A stretch of 64,000 nt of DNA from Pseudomonas frederiksbergensis (GCF_003732665.1 NZ_MOBP01000002.1:177519-241518), one strand, 5' to 3'; counted from the stretch's first letter, positions 46,668 to 57,243 are shown. Made by a program: numbers and translations. The notes: generated from the letters alone by a model not told the origin.

Positions 46668-48200
46668 ATGATTCTGCCTTGGCTAATCCTGATCCCCTTC
46701 ATCGGCGGCCTGCTGTGCTGGATGGGTGAGCGCTTCGGCGCCACCCTCCCCCGCTGGATTGCGCTGTTGACCATGACCCTGGAACTCGCTCTCGGCCTCT
46801 GGCTGTGGGCCCACGGTAACTATTCATTTGCTCCGGCGCCTGGCGCCGATCCGGTCTGGGCGCTTGAGTTCAAGCACATCTGGATCCAGCGCTTCGGCAT
46901 CAGCGTGCACCTGGCCCTCGACGGTCTGTCGCTGCTGATGATCCTGCTGACCGGCCTGCTGGGTATCCTCTCGGTACTCTGCTCGTGGAAAGAGATCCAG
47001 CGTCACGTTGGCTTCTTCCACTTGAACCTGATGTGGATCCTGGGCGGTGTCGTCGGCGTGTTCCTCGCCCTCGACCTGTTCATGTTCTTCTTCTTCTGGG
47101 AAATGATGCTGGTGCCGATGTACTTCCTCATCGCGCTCTGGGGTCACAGTTCTTCGGACGGCAAGAAAACCCGGATCTACGCGGCGACCAAGTTCTTCAT
47201 CTTCACCCAGGCTTCCGGCCTGATCATGTTGGTGGCGATCCTGGGTCTGGTGCTGGTCAACTTCAACAGCACCGGCGTGATCACCTTCAACTACGCCGAC
47301 CTGCTGAAAACCAAGATGTCGCTCACCACCGAGTACATCCTGATGCTCGGCTTCTTCATCGCCTTCGCGGTGAAGCTGCCGGTCGTACCGTTCCACTCCT
47401 GGTTGCCTGATGCTCACGCCCAGGCGCCAACGGCGGGTTCGGTCGATCTCGCGGGTATCTTGTTGAAGACAGCGGCTTACGGTCTGCTGCGTTTCGCCTT
47501 GCCGCTGTTCCCGAATGCCTCGGCCGAGTTTGCGCCGATCGCCATGACCCTGGGTCTGGTCGGGATCTTCTACGGTGCGTTCCTGGCCTTCGCCCAAACC
47601 GACATCAAGCGTCTGATCGCCTACTCCTCCGTTTCCCACATGGGTTTCGTGTTGATCGGCATCTACTCCGGCAGCCAACTGGCGCTGCAGGGCGCAGTGA
47701 TGCAGATGTTGGCGCACGGTGTTTCGGCGGCGGCACTGTTTATCCTCAGTGGTCAGTTGTACGAGCGCACCCACACCCGCGACATGCGTGAAATGGGTGG
47801 CCTGTGGTCGAAGATCGCTTACCTGCCGGCCATCAGCCTGTTCTTCGCCGCTGCTTCCCTGGGCTTGCCGGGTACGGGTAACTTCGTCGGTGAGTTCCTG
47901 ATCCTGATCGGCACCTTCGCCGCTGCGCCGTGGATCACCGCGATCGCGACGTCGGGTCTGGTGTTCGGTTCGGTCTACTCGCTGATCATGATCCACCGTG
48001 CCTACTTCGGCCCGTCCAAGTCTGACGCGGTGCTGCATGGCATGGATGGTCGCGAACTGATCATGGTGGTCGGTCTGGCAGTACTGCTGATTTACATCGG
48101 CGTGTACCCGCAGCCGTTCCTCGACACTTCTGCCGCGACGATGCATGGCGTGCAGCAGTGGCTCGGCACCGCCTTCACTCAACTCGCTTCGGCCCGGTAA
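46668..48200 (+). CDS. nuoM: NADH-quinone oxidoreductase subunit M
   Basis: 510 residues, second antiporter-like subunit (ND4), with [20 protein letters not shown] and the conserved Glu/Lys proton path. AAGGAATTG stands ahead of the ATG. A 13-codon open frame (46630-46671) ends over this start with an ATGA overlap; it might couple translation to nuoL but lacks its own ribosome site. Confidence 0.97.
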   Translation: MILPWLILIPFIGGLLCWMGERFGATLPRWIALLTMTLELALGLWLWAHGNYSFAPAPGADPVWALEFKHIWIQRFGISVHLALDGLSLLMILLTGLLGILSVLCSWKEIQRHVGFFHLNLMWILGGVVGVFLALDLFMFFFFWEMMLVPMYFLIALWGHSSSDGKKTRIYAATKFFIFTQASGLIMLVAILGLVLVNFNSTGVITFNYADLLKTKMSLTTEYILMLGFFIAFAVKLPVVPFHSWLPDAHAQAPTAGSVDLAGILLKTAAYGLLRFALPLFPNASAEFAPIAMTLGLVGIFYGAFLAFAQTDIKRLIAYSSVSHMGFVLIGIYSGSQLALQGAVMQMLAHGVSAAALFILSGQLYERTHTRDMREMGGLWSKIAYLPAISLFFAAASLGLPGTGNFVGEFLILIGTFAAAPWITAIATSGLVFGSVYSLIMIHRAYFGPSKSDAVLHGMDGRELIMVVGLAVLLIYIGVYPQPFLDTSAATMHGVQQWLGTAFTQLASAR

Positions 48201-48207
48201 GAGCGCT

Positions 48208-49671
48208 ATGGAATTCACGACTCAACACTTTATCGCGCTCGCGCCGTTGTTGATCACCACCGCCACGATCATCGTGGTGATGCTGGCCATCGCCTGGCGC
48301 CGCAACCACTCCCAGACCTTCCTGATTTCCGTGGCGGGTTTGAACCTGGCGCTGCTGTCGATCCTGCCAGCCTTGAAGGTCGCGCCCCTGGCCGTGACCC
48401 CACTGCTGCAAATCGATAACTTCGCTTGCCTGTACATGGCGCTGATTCTGGTCGCCACCCTCGCTTGTGTGACCCTCGCCCACGCCTACCTCGGCGATGG
48501 CGGCACGGGTTACCCGGGCAACCGCGAAGAACTGTACCTGCTGATCCTGATGGCCGCCGCCGGTGGTCTGGTTCTGGTCAGCGCGCAACACCTGGCCGGG
48601 TTGTTCATCGGTCTGGAACTGTTGTCGGTGCCGGTCTACGGTCTGGTGGCGTATGCGTTCTTTAACAAGCGTTCGCTGGAAGCCGGTATCAAGTACATGG
48701 TGCTGTCGGCCGCCGGTTCCGCGTTCCTGTTGTTCGGTATGGCACTGCTGTATGCCGACTCCGGCAGCCTGAGCTTCGTCGGTATCGGTCAGGCACTGGC
48801 CGCGACTGGCCTGCCGAGCTCCCTGGCGCAGATGGGCCTGGGCATGATGCTGATCGGCCTGGCGTTCAAGCTGTCGCTGGTGCCGTTCCACCTCTGGACC
48901 CCGGACGTTTACGAAGGGGCTCCGGCACCGGTTGCAGCGTTCCTGGCGACCGCTTCCAAGGTCGCGGTGTTTGCGGTGATGGTGCGTCTGTTCCAGATCT
49001 CCCCAGCCGCCAGCAGCGGTGTGCTGAGCGACGTGCTGACCATCATCGCCATCGCGTCGATCCTGTTCGGTAACCTGCTGGCATTGACGCAAAGCAACCT
49101 CAAGCGTCTGCTGGGTTACTCGTCCATCGCCCACTTCGGTTACCTGCTGATCGCCCTGGTGGCGAGCAAAGGCCTGGCCGTGGAAGCCATCGGCGTATAC
49201 CTGGTCACCTACGTGATCACCAGCCTCGGCGCGTTCGGCGTGATCACCCTGATGTCCTCGCCGTACAAAGGCCGTGACGCTGACGCCCTGTACGAATACC
49301 GCGGCCTGTTCTGGCGCCGTCCGTACCTGACCGCCGTCCTGACCGTGATGATGCTGTCCCTGGCCGGCATCCCGCTGACCGCGGGCTTCATCGGCAAGTT
49401 CTACATCATCGCCACCGGCGTCGAGTCGCACCAATGGTGGCTGGTGGGTTCCCTGGTACTGGGCAGCGCCATCGGCGTTTTCTACTACCTGCGCGTGATG
49501 GTCACCCTGTACCTGATCGAACCGAACCTGCGTCGCCACGATGCACAACTGCACTGGGAACAAAAGGCAGGCGGCGTGATGCTGCTGGCCATCGCCGCTT
49601 TGGCGTTCTTCCTGGGGCTGTATCCGCAGCCGTTGCTGGTCCTGGTTCAACAGGCCGGGTTGGCCGGTTGA
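48208..49671 (+). CDS. nuoN: NADH-quinone oxidoreductase subunit N
   Basis: 487 residues, third antiporter-like subunit (ND2), with about 14 helices and [23 protein letters not shown] at 48208, after GAGCGCT, gives the usual MEFTTQHF start. Last nuo gene; a strong terminator follows 30 bases later. Confidence 0.97.
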   Translation: MEFTTQHFIALAPLLITTATIIVVMLAIAWRRNHSQTFLISVAGLNLALLSILPALKVAPLAVTPLLQIDNFACLYMALILVATLACVTLAHAYLGDGGTGYPGNREELYLLILMAAAGGLVLVSAQHLAGLFIGLELLSVPVYGLVAYAFFNKRSLEAGIKYMVLSAAGSAFLLFGMALLYADSGSLSFVGIGQALAATGLPSSLAQMGLGMMLIGLAFKLSLVPFHLWTPDVYEGAPAPVAAFLATASKVAVFAVMVRLFQISPAASSGVLSDVLTIIAIASILFGNLLALTQSNLKRLLGYSSIAHFGYLLIALVASKGLAVEAIGVYLVTYVITSLGAFGVITLMSSPYKGRDADALYEYRGLFWRRPYLTAVLTVMMLSLAGIPLTAGFIGKFYIIATGVESHQWWLVGSLVLGSAIGVFYYLRVMVTLYLIEPNLRRHDAQLHWEQKAGGVMLLAIAALAFFLGLYPQPLLVLVQQAGLAG

Positions 49672-49700
49672 TCGCTTAGCGATACTCGGTAGAAAACAGA

Positions 49701-49725
49701 AACGGCACCTTCGGGTGCCGTTTTT
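49701..49725 (+). terminator. Intrinsic terminator of the nuo operon
   Basis: AACGGCACC, loop TTCG, GGTGCCGTT then TTTT. Strong stem with T-run. Confidence 0.93.
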
Positions 49726-49938
49726 GCGTTTGTGGAATCATGATTTTCAAACATCGATGTATGTACCACTTCTCAAGCCAGTCCCACAGCCAAGTATCCC
49801 GTCTCTTTTATCGAATGCTCTCACCGCACTGGTCGACTCTTCCTACAGGTGTTTTTACAACTGGGGTCTACCGTTGAAATCGGGAACGAAAAGGATGGCT
49901 TCCATGCCTTGACCGATTCGATTATCGAGACAACACTA

Positions 49939-49953
49939 TACGTAGGTAGCGTA
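49939..49953. promoter_or_regulatory. Candidate operator of the toxin-antitoxin pair
   Basis: TACG, seven bases, CGTA, ending seven bases before the toxin ATG. Short dyads just upstream are where antitoxins of this type bind. Weak evidence. Confidence 0.3.
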
Positions 49954-49959
49954 CAGAAC

Positions 49960-50310
49960 ATGGATGCTCTATTTGTCGAGTTACGTATGTTTCAGAAACA
50001 TCGAGACGATTACCTGGATGACGATCTGTTTCGCAGCTTTCAATTGGAGTTGCTGAAGAACCCCGAAGCGGGCGACCTGATTGAGGGCACCGGGGGGCTG
50101 CGCAAAATTCGCTTCTGCGACCAACGACGAGGCAAAGGCAAGCGAAGCGGATTACGGGTGATTTATTACTGGTGGTCAGGCTTCGATCAATTCTGGCTGT
50201 TCACCGTGTATGGCAAAGACGAGCAAGACGACCTGTCGCCCACTCAGAAAAAGCTTTTCAGACAAACGCTGGATAGAGAAATCAAAACGAGATCCCACTA
50301 TGAAACGTGA
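49960..50310 (+). CDS. RelE/HigB-type toxin of a toxin-antitoxin pair
   Basis: 116 residues. It has the RelE/ParE-superfamily look of HigB-2-like proteins: basic core GLRKIRFCDQRRGKGKRSGL, then RVIYYWWSGFDQFWLFTVY and an acidic-to-basic C-terminus. Such toxins cut mRNA at the ribosome. ATG at 49960 gives the familiar MDALFVEL start; the longer upstream frame lacks support. The toxin comes first and overlaps the antitoxin by 11 bases, the HigBA order. It was probably acquired behind the nuo terminator. Confidence 0.85.
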   Translation: MDALFVELRMFQKHRDDYLDDDLFRSFQLELLKNPEAGDLIEGTGGLRKIRFCDQRRGKGKRSGLRVIYYWWSGFDQFWLFTVYGKDEQDDLSPTQKKLFRQTLDREIKTRSHYET

Positions 50311-50614
50311 CATTTTTGCTGAACTGATGGATGGCCTCGAAGCCTTGGCCGATGAGCGCCAAGGCAAGATCACGCTGCGAACCCATAAGGTTCAGTTGCC
50401 AGAACTGATGCCCATCACTGCCGGGGAAGTGGTCGCTATCCGCCAACAGCTCAACCTCTCCCGGTCAGTGTTCGCGGCCTATCTGCGTACCAATACCCGA
50501 ACCCTGGAAAACTGGGAACAGGGACGGGCAACACCCAATGCCCAGGCTACGACCCTTATCCGCCTGGTCGAACGCTTTCCGCAGACGATCGAACATCTCG
50601 CCGCCCTGACCTGA
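50300..50614 (+). CDS. HigA-type (XRE) antitoxin
   Basis: 104 residues. Helix-turn-helix near residues 50-75 (VVAIRQQLNLSRSVFAAYLR, then TRTLENWEQG). It would neutralise the toxin next door and repress the pair. Starts inside the toxin gene, typical of coupled synthesis. ATG at 50300 (MKRDIFAEL) is the best start. Confidence 0.87.
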   Translation: MKRDIFAELMDGLEALADERQGKITLRTHKVQLPELMPITAGEVVAIRQQLNLSRSVFAAYLRTNTRTLENWEQGRATPNAQATTLIRLVERFPQTIEHLAALT

Positions 50615-50751
50615 AGCCAGGGGGCTTATATCCGATGATTTTCAAGGCAGCCTAATGTGAGGCCTCTGATTTTCAACCTTACGGGCCACGAATTTCAGCG
50701 TTGCTGTCAGATGTTAGTTCTGTTGATAAGACTTGGTGAGTCAGACGACCT

Positions 50752-50846
50752 CTTCGCGAGCAAGCCCGCTCCCACAGTGGTTCGGGGTTGTCACAAATAA
50801 TTTGTTCGCCACAGATCCACTGTGGGAGCGGGCTTGCTCGCGAAGG
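50752..50846. repeat. REPIN
   Basis: Inverted REP pair between the antitoxin gene and the terminator of the ABC operon. Confidence 0.92.
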
Positions 50847-50862
50847 CGGTCCATCAGGCACA

Positions 50863-50890
50863 AATAAAAACGGCACCTTTCGGTGCCGTT
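50863..50890 (-). terminator. Terminator of the ABC-transporter operon
   Basis: Read leftward: AACGGCACC, loop GAAA, GGTGCCG, then TTTTTATTTG. It lies just past the substrate-binding-protein gene. Confidence 0.88.
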
Positions 50891-50911
50891 CGCCTTTCTC
50901 AGTACAGAAGC

Positions 50912-52654
50912 TTACTTACGCGCATCCGCCCACGATTTCAGCAACTCGGTGTAGCTAACCGTCTCACCTTTAGGCTTCTCATTCGCCAACTTAGGCTTCG
51001 GTGCACCCGGCTGATCAAACCAATATTGCGCATCCCGTTCCGGGTTCATTTTCGGTCCGCACACCGGTTGCACCTTGGAGCGTTCAAGCCGCGTCATGAT
51101 GGCGTCCTGGTCCTTGGCCAGACCATCGAGCGCTTGTTGCGGGGTTTTCTCGCCGCTGGCCGCTTCGGCGATGTGGCTCCACCACAGTTGCGCCAGACGT
51201 GGATAGTCCGGCACGTTGGTCCCGGTCGGGGTCCATTGCACACGGGCCGGGCTGCGGTAGAACTCCACCAGGCCACCGAGTTTCGGTGCCAGGTCGGTCA
51301 TGGCTTGCGAGTTGATGTCCGACTCACGAATCGGCGTCAGGCCAACGATGGTTTTCTTCAGCGAGACGGTTTTCGAGGTCACAAACTGCGCGTAGAGCCA
51401 GGCTGCGAGTTTTTGTTTCTCAGGCGTGGACTTCATGAACGTCCAGGAACCCACGTCCTGATAGCCCAGCTTCATGCCCTCCTCCCAATACGGTCCGCGC
51501 GGGGATGGCGCCATGCGCCATTTCGGCGAGCCATCGGCGTTCACTACGGGCAGACCCGGCTTGGTCATATCGGCGGTAAACGCGGTGTACCAGAAGATTT
51601 GCTGGGCGATGTTGCCCTGGGATGGCACCGGGCCGGACTCGGAGAAGGTCATGCCCGCCGCTTCCGGTGGCGCGTAGGCCTTGAGCCAATCGACGTATTT
51701 CTGCGTCGCGTAGACCGCCGCCGGGCCGTTGGTGTCGCCGCCACGGGTGATGCTGGAACCCACCGGGTGGCAGTCCTCGACGCGAATCCCCCACTCGTCC
51801 ACCGGCAAGCCGTTGGGCAGGCCCTTGTCGCCGGCACCGGCCATGGAGAACCAGGCATCGGTGAAACGCCAGCCCAGGGACGGGTCTTTCTTGCCGTAAT
51901 CCATGTGCCCGTAAATGCGCTTGCCGTCGATTTCCTTGACGTCTTCGCTGAAGAATTTGGCGATGTCTTCATAGGCCGACCAGTTCACCGGCACGCCCAA
52001 CTCGTAACCGTACTTTTCCTTGAACTTGGCTTTCAGTTCCGGCCGTTCGAACCAGTCGGCGCGGAACCAGTAGAGGTTGGCGAATTGCTGGTCGGGCAGT
52101 TGATAGATCTTGCCGTCCGGTGCGGTGGTGAAGGAAATGCCGATGAAGTCCTTGATGTCCAGGGTCGGCGAGGTGAAGTCCTTGCCTTCGTTGGCCATCA
52201 GGTCGGTGATCGACTCGGTCTTGCCGTAGCGAAAGTGCGTGCCGATCAGGTCCGAGTCGTTGACCCAGCCGTCATAGATGCTCTTGTCCGACTGCATCAC
52301 GGTCTGCAGCTTTTCCACCACGTCGCCTTCTTGCAGCAGGTCGTGGGTAACCTTGATCCCGGTAATCTCGGTGAACGCCTTGGCCAGCACCTTGGACTCG
52401 TATTCATGGGTGGTCAGGGTTTCCGAAACGACCTTGATATCCATCCCGCGAAACGGCTGGGCCGCCTTGATGAACCACTTCAATTCCTCGAGTTGCTGAT
52501 CGGCCGTCAGGGTGGACGGTTTGAATTCGCTGCCGATCCATTTTTTTGCCGCGTCTTCGTAGGCATCGGCCCAGGCCGTCGCGCTCAAACCGCTGAGTGC
52601 CAGCATGGCTGCCAATGAAATGCTATGTCGCAGCTTATTGTTTTTGTCGAACAT
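50912..52654 (-). CDS. ABC importer substrate-binding protein (GlpV-like)
   Basis: 580 residues, long for a sugar-type binding protein. Signal peptide 1-29 (cleaved after AWA); mature part is a family 1 extracellular solute-binding fold (EITGIKVTHDLLQEGDVVEK; DWFERPELKAKFKEKYG). Last gene of a six-gene operon arranged like the rhizobial glycerol importer GlpSTPQUV, so glycerol or a related polyol is my best guess for the ligand. ATG at 52654 has a near-ideal AGGAGGT site. Confidence 0.85.
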   Translation of the reverse strand: MFDKNNKLRHSISLAAMLALSGLSATAWADAYEDAAKKWIGSEFKPSTLTADQQLEELKWFIKAAQPFRGMDIKVVSETLTTHEYESKVLAKAFTEITGIKVTHDLLQEGDVVEKLQTVMQSDKSIYDGWVNDSDLIGTHFRYGKTESITDLMANEGKDFTSPTLDIKDFIGISFTTAPDGKIYQLPDQQFANLYWFRADWFERPELKAKFKEKYGYELGVPVNWSAYEDIAKFFSEDVKEIDGKRIYGHMDYGKKDPSLGWRFTDAWFSMAGAGDKGLPNGLPVDEWGIRVEDCHPVGSSITRGGDTNGPAAVYATQKYVDWLKAYAPPEAAGMTFSESGPVPSQGNIAQQIFWYTAFTADMTKPGLPVVNADGSPKWRMAPSPRGPYWEEGMKLGYQDVGSWTFMKSTPEKQKLAAWLYAQFVTSKTVSLKKTIVGLTPIRESDINSQAMTDLAPKLGGLVEFYRSPARVQWTPTGTNVPDYPRLAQLWWSHIAEAASGEKTPQQALDGLAKDQDAIMTRLERSKVQPVCGPKMNPERDAQYWFDQPGAPKPKLANEKPKGETVSYTELLKSWADARK

Positions 52655-52701
52655 AGAGACCTCCTGTTTAAGTTTCGGAGCAACTTTGCCGAGCGATTCG
52701 A

Positions 52702-52974
52702 CTAGCCCCAACGCATCACAGCCAACAGCCACACCAGGGACAACGCGGACGCTACCCAGATGCTCCAGTCGGTGACGCCGATTACCAGCAGATGCAGGTA
52801 GGCGCTGCCGAGAAGACCGATAAACAAGCGATCGCCACGGGTGGTGGCAATCGGCAATAAACCCCGCCGAAGGATGCTCGGCGAACGCAGTTCCCAGGTC
52901 GTCATGCCCACCAGGATCAGGCCGATGACGATGAAAAACGCCGCGGTGGGGACCGTCCAACTCATCCATTCCAT
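52702..52974 (-). CDS. Small membrane protein DUF2160 (GlpU-like)
   Basis: 90 residues, about three membrane helices. DUF2160-type proteins accompany this kind of ABC importer between the permeases and the binding protein, as GlpU does. Exact role is unknown; an accessory to the permease is likely. Of two adjacent ATGs the second (52974, MEWMSWTV) has the better spacing from GAGGAG. Confidence 0.8.
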   Translation of the reverse strand: MEWMSWTVPTAAFFIVIGLILVGMTTWELRSPSILRRGLLPIATTRGDRLFIGLLGSAYLHLLVIGVTDWSIWVASALSLVWLLAVMRWG

Positions 52975-52984
52975 CATCAGCTCC

Positions 52985-53785
<801 letters not shown>

Positions 53786-53793
53786 GATGGGCC

Positions 53794-54660
53794 TCAGCGG
53801 TTGGCGTCAGAGTGAGTCATGGCGGTGTAGAACAGCCAGGACACCAACAGGATGATCAGGAAGTACACCAGCGAGAAAGCCGCCGCCGGGCCGAGGTCGA
53901 ATTGCCCTACGGCCATCTGAGTCAACGTCTGACTCAGGAAAGTCGTCGCGTTACCCGGCCCGCCCCCCGTCAGCACAAACGGCTCGGTGTAGATCATGAA
54001 ACTGTCCATGAAGCGCAGCATCACCGCGATCAGCAGCACGCTCTTGAGCTTGGGCAACTGGATATGCCGGAACACCGCCCAGGACGACGCGCGGTCAATC
54101 CGTGCTGCCTGGTAGTAAACGTCCGGGATCGCCCGCAGACCGGAGAAACACAACAGCGCCACCAACGAGGTCCAGTGCCAGACGTCCATCACCAGCACCG
54201 TGACCCAGGCGTCCATGGTGTTCGACGCGTAGTTGTAGTTAATGCCCATGGCATTCAGGCTGGAACCGAGCAAACCAATATCGGCGCGGCCGAAGATCTG
54301 CCAAATGGTGCCGACCACGTTCCATGGGATCAGCAACGGAATCGCCAGGATGATCAGCACCAGTGACGACCAGCGGCCCTTGGTCGGCATGGTCAGGGCG
54401 ATGGCGATGCCCAGGGGGATTTCGATCAGCAGCACGCAGCCGGAATAGATGAACTGCCGCAGTAGCGAGTCGTGCAACCGTGGATCGAGCAGCACCTGCT
54501 TGTACCAGTCGGCGCCGACGAAGTAGCGGCTGGACTGGTCGAAGATGTCCTGCACCGAGTAGTTGACCACGGTCATCATCGGGATCACCGCACTGAATGC
54601 CACCAGCAGGAACACTGGCAGGACCAACCACCAGGCCTTGTTGTTCTGCACCTTGTTCAT
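53794..54660 (-). CDS. ABC importer permease, MalF type (GlpP-like)
   Basis: 288 residues, six helices. EAA motif: YYQAARIDRASSWAVFRHIQ near residue 193. Pairs with the MalG-type permease encoded eight bases downstream. Its ATG overlaps the stop of the preceding ATPase gene by four bases. Confidence 0.9.
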   Translation of the reverse strand: MNKVQNNKAWWLVLPVFLLVAFSAVIPMMTVVNYSVQDIFDQSSRYFVGADWYKQVLLDPRLHDSLLRQFIYSGCVLLIEIPLGIAIALTMPTKGRWSSLVLIILAIPLLIPWNVVGTIWQIFGRADIGLLGSSLNAMGINYNYASNTMDAWVTVLVMDVWHWTSLVALLCFSGLRAIPDVYYQAARIDRASSWAVFRHIQLPKLKSVLLIAVMLRFMDSFMIYTEPFVLTGGGPGNATTFLSQTLTQMAVGQFDLGPAAAFSLVYFLIILLVSWLFYTAMTHSDANR

Positions 54661-55787
54661 GGCTGCACCCCATTATTGGCTTGCGGGTTATTGGCTTGGG
54701 CCGGCAGCAAGTATTCGTCGGCATAGACCATCAGCCATTGCGCCGGGAAGCTGATATAGGCGATCCCCTCGGGCACCGGTTTGTCTTCGGCCAGGCGTAC
54801 TTTCAGCGGCGCGCCGTCGAGGTTCAGGGTCATGATCTTGTAGGTGCCAAGGTCTTCGATGTGTACGACTTGTGCCTGCATCGCGTCATCAAACGGTTCG
54901 TCCCACACATGCACGAACTCCGGGCGGATACCGACCTTCAGGGTTTTCCACGGCTTGTCGGCGATTTGTTGCTGCATCGCGTCGGAAAGCGGCAAGTGCG
55001 TCGAAGCGAAACCGACCCCACCGGGCTGTGGCTGCACATCGATCAGGTTCATCCCCGGGCTGCCGATGAAATAGCCGACAAAGGTGTGGCTCGGCCGTTC
55101 GAACAATTCCCGTGGCGTGCCGAACTGCACGATTTGCCCGCCGTACATCACCGCGATCTTGTCGGCGAAGGTCGAGGCTTCGAGCTGGTCGTGGGTGACG
55201 TAGACCATGGTGATGTTGAATTGCTCGTGGATCTGCTTGAGCTTGCGCCGCAGCTTCCACTTCAGGTGCGGGTCGATCACCGTTAGCGGTTCGTCAAACA
55301 GAATCGCCGACACGTCATCGCGCACCAGCCCACGGCCCATGGAGACTTTCTGTTTTTCATCGGCGGTGAGGTTGCGCGCCTTTTTGCTGAGCAGGGCCTG
55401 GAGGTCAAGCACCTCGGCAATTTCCTGCACCTTGCTGTGAATTTTCGCTTCGTTCATGCCCTGGTTTCGCAGGGGGAACGCCAGGTTGTCGAACACCGTC
55501 ATGGTGTCGTAGACCACCGGAAACTGGAAAACCTGGGCGATGTTGCGCTTCTCGGGCGTCAGGTCATTGACCACTTTGCTGTCGAACAGCACCTGGCCCT
55601 GGGACGGGCTTAGCAGCCCGGAAATGATATTGAGCAAGGTCGACTTGCCGCAGCCCGACGGCCCGAGCAAGGCGTAGGCACCGCCCTGCTCCCAGATGTG
55701 GTCCATCTCGCGAATCGCATAATCTTCAGGCCCGCTCGGCGTGCGGGTGTAGCTGTGGGCGAGGTTCTGCAAACGGATTTCGGCCAT
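54657..55787 (-). CDS. ABC importer ATPase with degenerate signature motif (GlpT-like)
   Basis: 376 residues, MalK-like with a C-terminal TOBE-type domain (after about 250). Walker A GPSGCGKST (42-50), Walker B AILFDE and switch H199 (VTHD) are intact. The signature, normally LSGGQ, reads LTADE (140-144), so it cannot complete a canonical ATP site in the partner. The partner has the reverse defect. Overlaps both neighbours by ATGA. Confidence 0.92.
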   Translation of the reverse strand: MAEIRLQNLAHSYTRTPSGPEDYAIREMDHIWEQGGAYALLGPSGCGKSTLLNIISGLLSPSQGQVLFDSKVVNDLTPEKRNIAQVFQFPVVYDTMTVFDNLAFPLRNQGMNEAKIHSKVQEIAEVLDLQALLSKKARNLTADEKQKVSMGRGLVRDDVSAILFDEPLTVIDPHLKWKLRRKLKQIHEQFNITMVYVTHDQLEASTFADKIAVMYGGQIVQFGTPRELFERPSHTFVGYFIGSPGMNLIDVQPQPGGVGFASTHLPLSDAMQQQIADKPWKTLKVGIRPEFVHVWDEPFDDAMQAQVVHIEDLGTYKIMTLNLDGAPLKVRLAEDKPVPEGIAYISFPAQWLMVYADEYLLPAQANNPQANNGVQP

Positions 55788-56881
55788 CAGGCAACCCTCG
55801 CGATACGACGACCGGGCGCCTGGACCAGCCGCCCCTGCGTATCGAACACAAACAGTTTATGGGTCGGGATATAGATGCGAATCGGCGCATCGACGTCGTA
55901 TTCGTGGACCCCCGGCAAGTGCAGCACCAGCAGGAAATGCTCGTTGCGCACATGCAGGAAGGTTTCCGAACCGCTGATCTCGGCCACTTCGACCGTCACG
56001 GCGAGTTCCAGGTCATCGTCGTTGCTCGGCACCAGCGAGATATGACTCGGGCGCACGCCGAAGCGGAACTCGCCCTCGCCTACCGGGCGCAGATCGACGT
56101 TCAACGGGAAGTGCACGAAATTGGCAAAGCTGACTTCGTTACCGGCAATGCGCCCCGGCATCAGGTTGATCGGCGGTTCGGAGAACAACTCCGCCGCCAG
56201 CACCGTTTGCGGCTGGTGATACACCTCGGAGGACTTGCCGCTCTGAATCACCCGACCTTCGTGAAGAATGGTGGTGGTGCCGCCCAAGGCCAGGGCTTCG
56301 TTGGGCTCGGTGGTGGCGTAGATGGCGATGGTGTGCCGCGCCTTGAACAGCTCGCGCATTTCCTGGCGCAGTTCTTCGCGCAGTTTGTAGTCGAGGTTGA
56401 CCAGCGGTTCGTCGAACAGGATCAGTTCGGCGTCCTTGACCAGCGCCCGGGCCATGGCCGTGCGTTGCTGCTGGCCGCCGGACAGTTCCAGCGGATGGCG
56501 CTGAAGAAACTTCTCGATGCGCAACATCTTCGCGGTTTCCAGCACTTTGCTCTGGATCACTTCGTTGGACACACCACCCTGGCGCAAAGGCGAAGCGATG
56601 TTCTCGAACACCGTCATGGTCGGGTAGTTGATGAATTGCTGGTAGACCATCGACACGTTGCGCAGACGCACCGGGCGCTGGGTGACGTCGACGCCGTTCA
56701 TCAGGATGCGCCCGCTGTCGGGCTTGTCCAGACCGGCCATCAGGCGCATGAGGCTGGTTTTGCCGGACAGCGTGCGCCCGAGCAAAACGTTGAAGGATCC
56801 GGGTTCGAAAACAAGGCACGCATCGTCGATCCAGGTCTGGCCCTCGACGGTACGGCTGACGTGCTCCAGGGTGAGTGACAT
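55787..56881 (-). CDS. ABC importer ATPase lacking the switch histidine (GlpS-like)
   Basis: 364 residues. Walker A is unusual, GRTLSGKT (35-42); signature LSGGQ (133-137) and Walker B LILFDE are normal; the switch His is replaced by Thr (T191, in IYATTE). First gene of the operon. The ATG at 56881 is chosen because the sigma-54 promoter at 56928-56944 predicts a transcript start near 56917, which excludes an upstream start at 56935; AAGG lies seven bases before it. Confidence 0.9.
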   Translation of the reverse strand: MSLTLEHVSRTVEGQTWIDDACLVFEPGSFNVLLGRTLSGKTSLMRLMAGLDKPDSGRILMNGVDVTQRPVRLRNVSMVYQQFINYPTMTVFENIASPLRQGGVSNEVIQSKVLETAKMLRIEKFLQRHPLELSGGQQQRTAMARALVKDAELILFDEPLVNLDYKLREELRQEMRELFKARHTIAIYATTEPNEALALGGTTTILHEGRVIQSGKSSEVYHQPQTVLAAELFSEPPINLMPGRIAGNEVSFANFVHFPLNVDLRPVGEGEFRFGVRPSHISLVPSNDDDLELAVTVEVAEISGSETFLHVRNEHFLLVLHLPGVHEYDVDAPIRIYIPTHKLFVFDTQGRLVQAPGRRIARVA

Positions 56882-56927
56882 GGCTCGGCCTTTTTTATTA
56901 TTTGGAGTCAAGCGACCGAAGCGATAG

Positions 56928-56944
56928 AGCGACATTCGTGCCAG
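56928..56944 (-). promoter_or_regulatory. Sigma-54 (-24/-12) promoter of the ABC operon
   Basis: Read leftward, CTGGCACGAATGTCGCT matches the consensus YTGGCACGrNNNTTGCW at every defined base but one (TCGC for TTGC), with the invariant GG and GC at correct spacing. Transcription should start near 56917. It faces the ABC genes. Confidence 0.85.
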
Positions 56945-57007
56945 AAATCACAAGCCTTTGATCTGGTTTGAAAATCCGGCGAAAGAGCGGAAAACCGCGT
57001 TCGTTGC

Positions 57008-57077
57008 TGAACAGAAATGAACAGTTGCGGCTGAACAATTGAACAGTTCGACGGTTGACAATGAACAATAGTGAACA
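57008..57077. promoter_or_regulatory. Array of six TGAACA repeats, probable activator-binding sites
   Basis: TGAACA occurs at 57008, 57018, 57032, 57040, 57062 and 57072. The array lies 64-149 bases upstream of the sigma-54 promoter, the usual range for enhancer sites of sigma-54 activators. Binding by the divergent regulator is inferred. Confidence 0.6.
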
Positions 57078-57101
57078 ACACTCTACGCATGCAATTTGCC
57101 C

Positions 57102-57172
57102 CTGTAGGAGCATGGCTTGCCCGCGATGGCGTCATCGAAATCGCCATCGCGGGCAAGCCTCGCTCCTACAGG
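57102..57172. repeat. REPIN, CTGTAGGAGC variant
   Basis: Inverted pair with a short palindromic centre (GATGGCG and CGCCATC). It separates the TGAACA array from the activator gene. Confidence 0.9.
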
Positions 57173-57243
57173 GTTATGTGGCGCATCAAGTGTTGTGTAA
57201 CACCCATAAAAACAATAAAAGCTTTGCTCAGAGATCGACTGCC

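Larger units (their letters stand above)
56882..57243. other. Divergent control region of the ABC operon and its activator
   Basis: 362 bases. It holds a leftward sigma-54 promoter, a 70-base array of TGAACA repeats and a REPIN, with the activator gene beyond. No further gene is seen. Confidence 0.75.

Noticed and set aside
46630..46671. Thirteen-codon frame overlapping the nuoM start
   Set aside because: It ends ATGA over nuoM, as a coupling peptide would, but has no ribosome site and could easily be chance; mentioned only under nuoM.
56882..56935. Longer start of the first ATPase gene at 56935
   Set aside because: It would begin upstream of the transcript start predicted from the sigma-54 promoter, inside the promoter itself.
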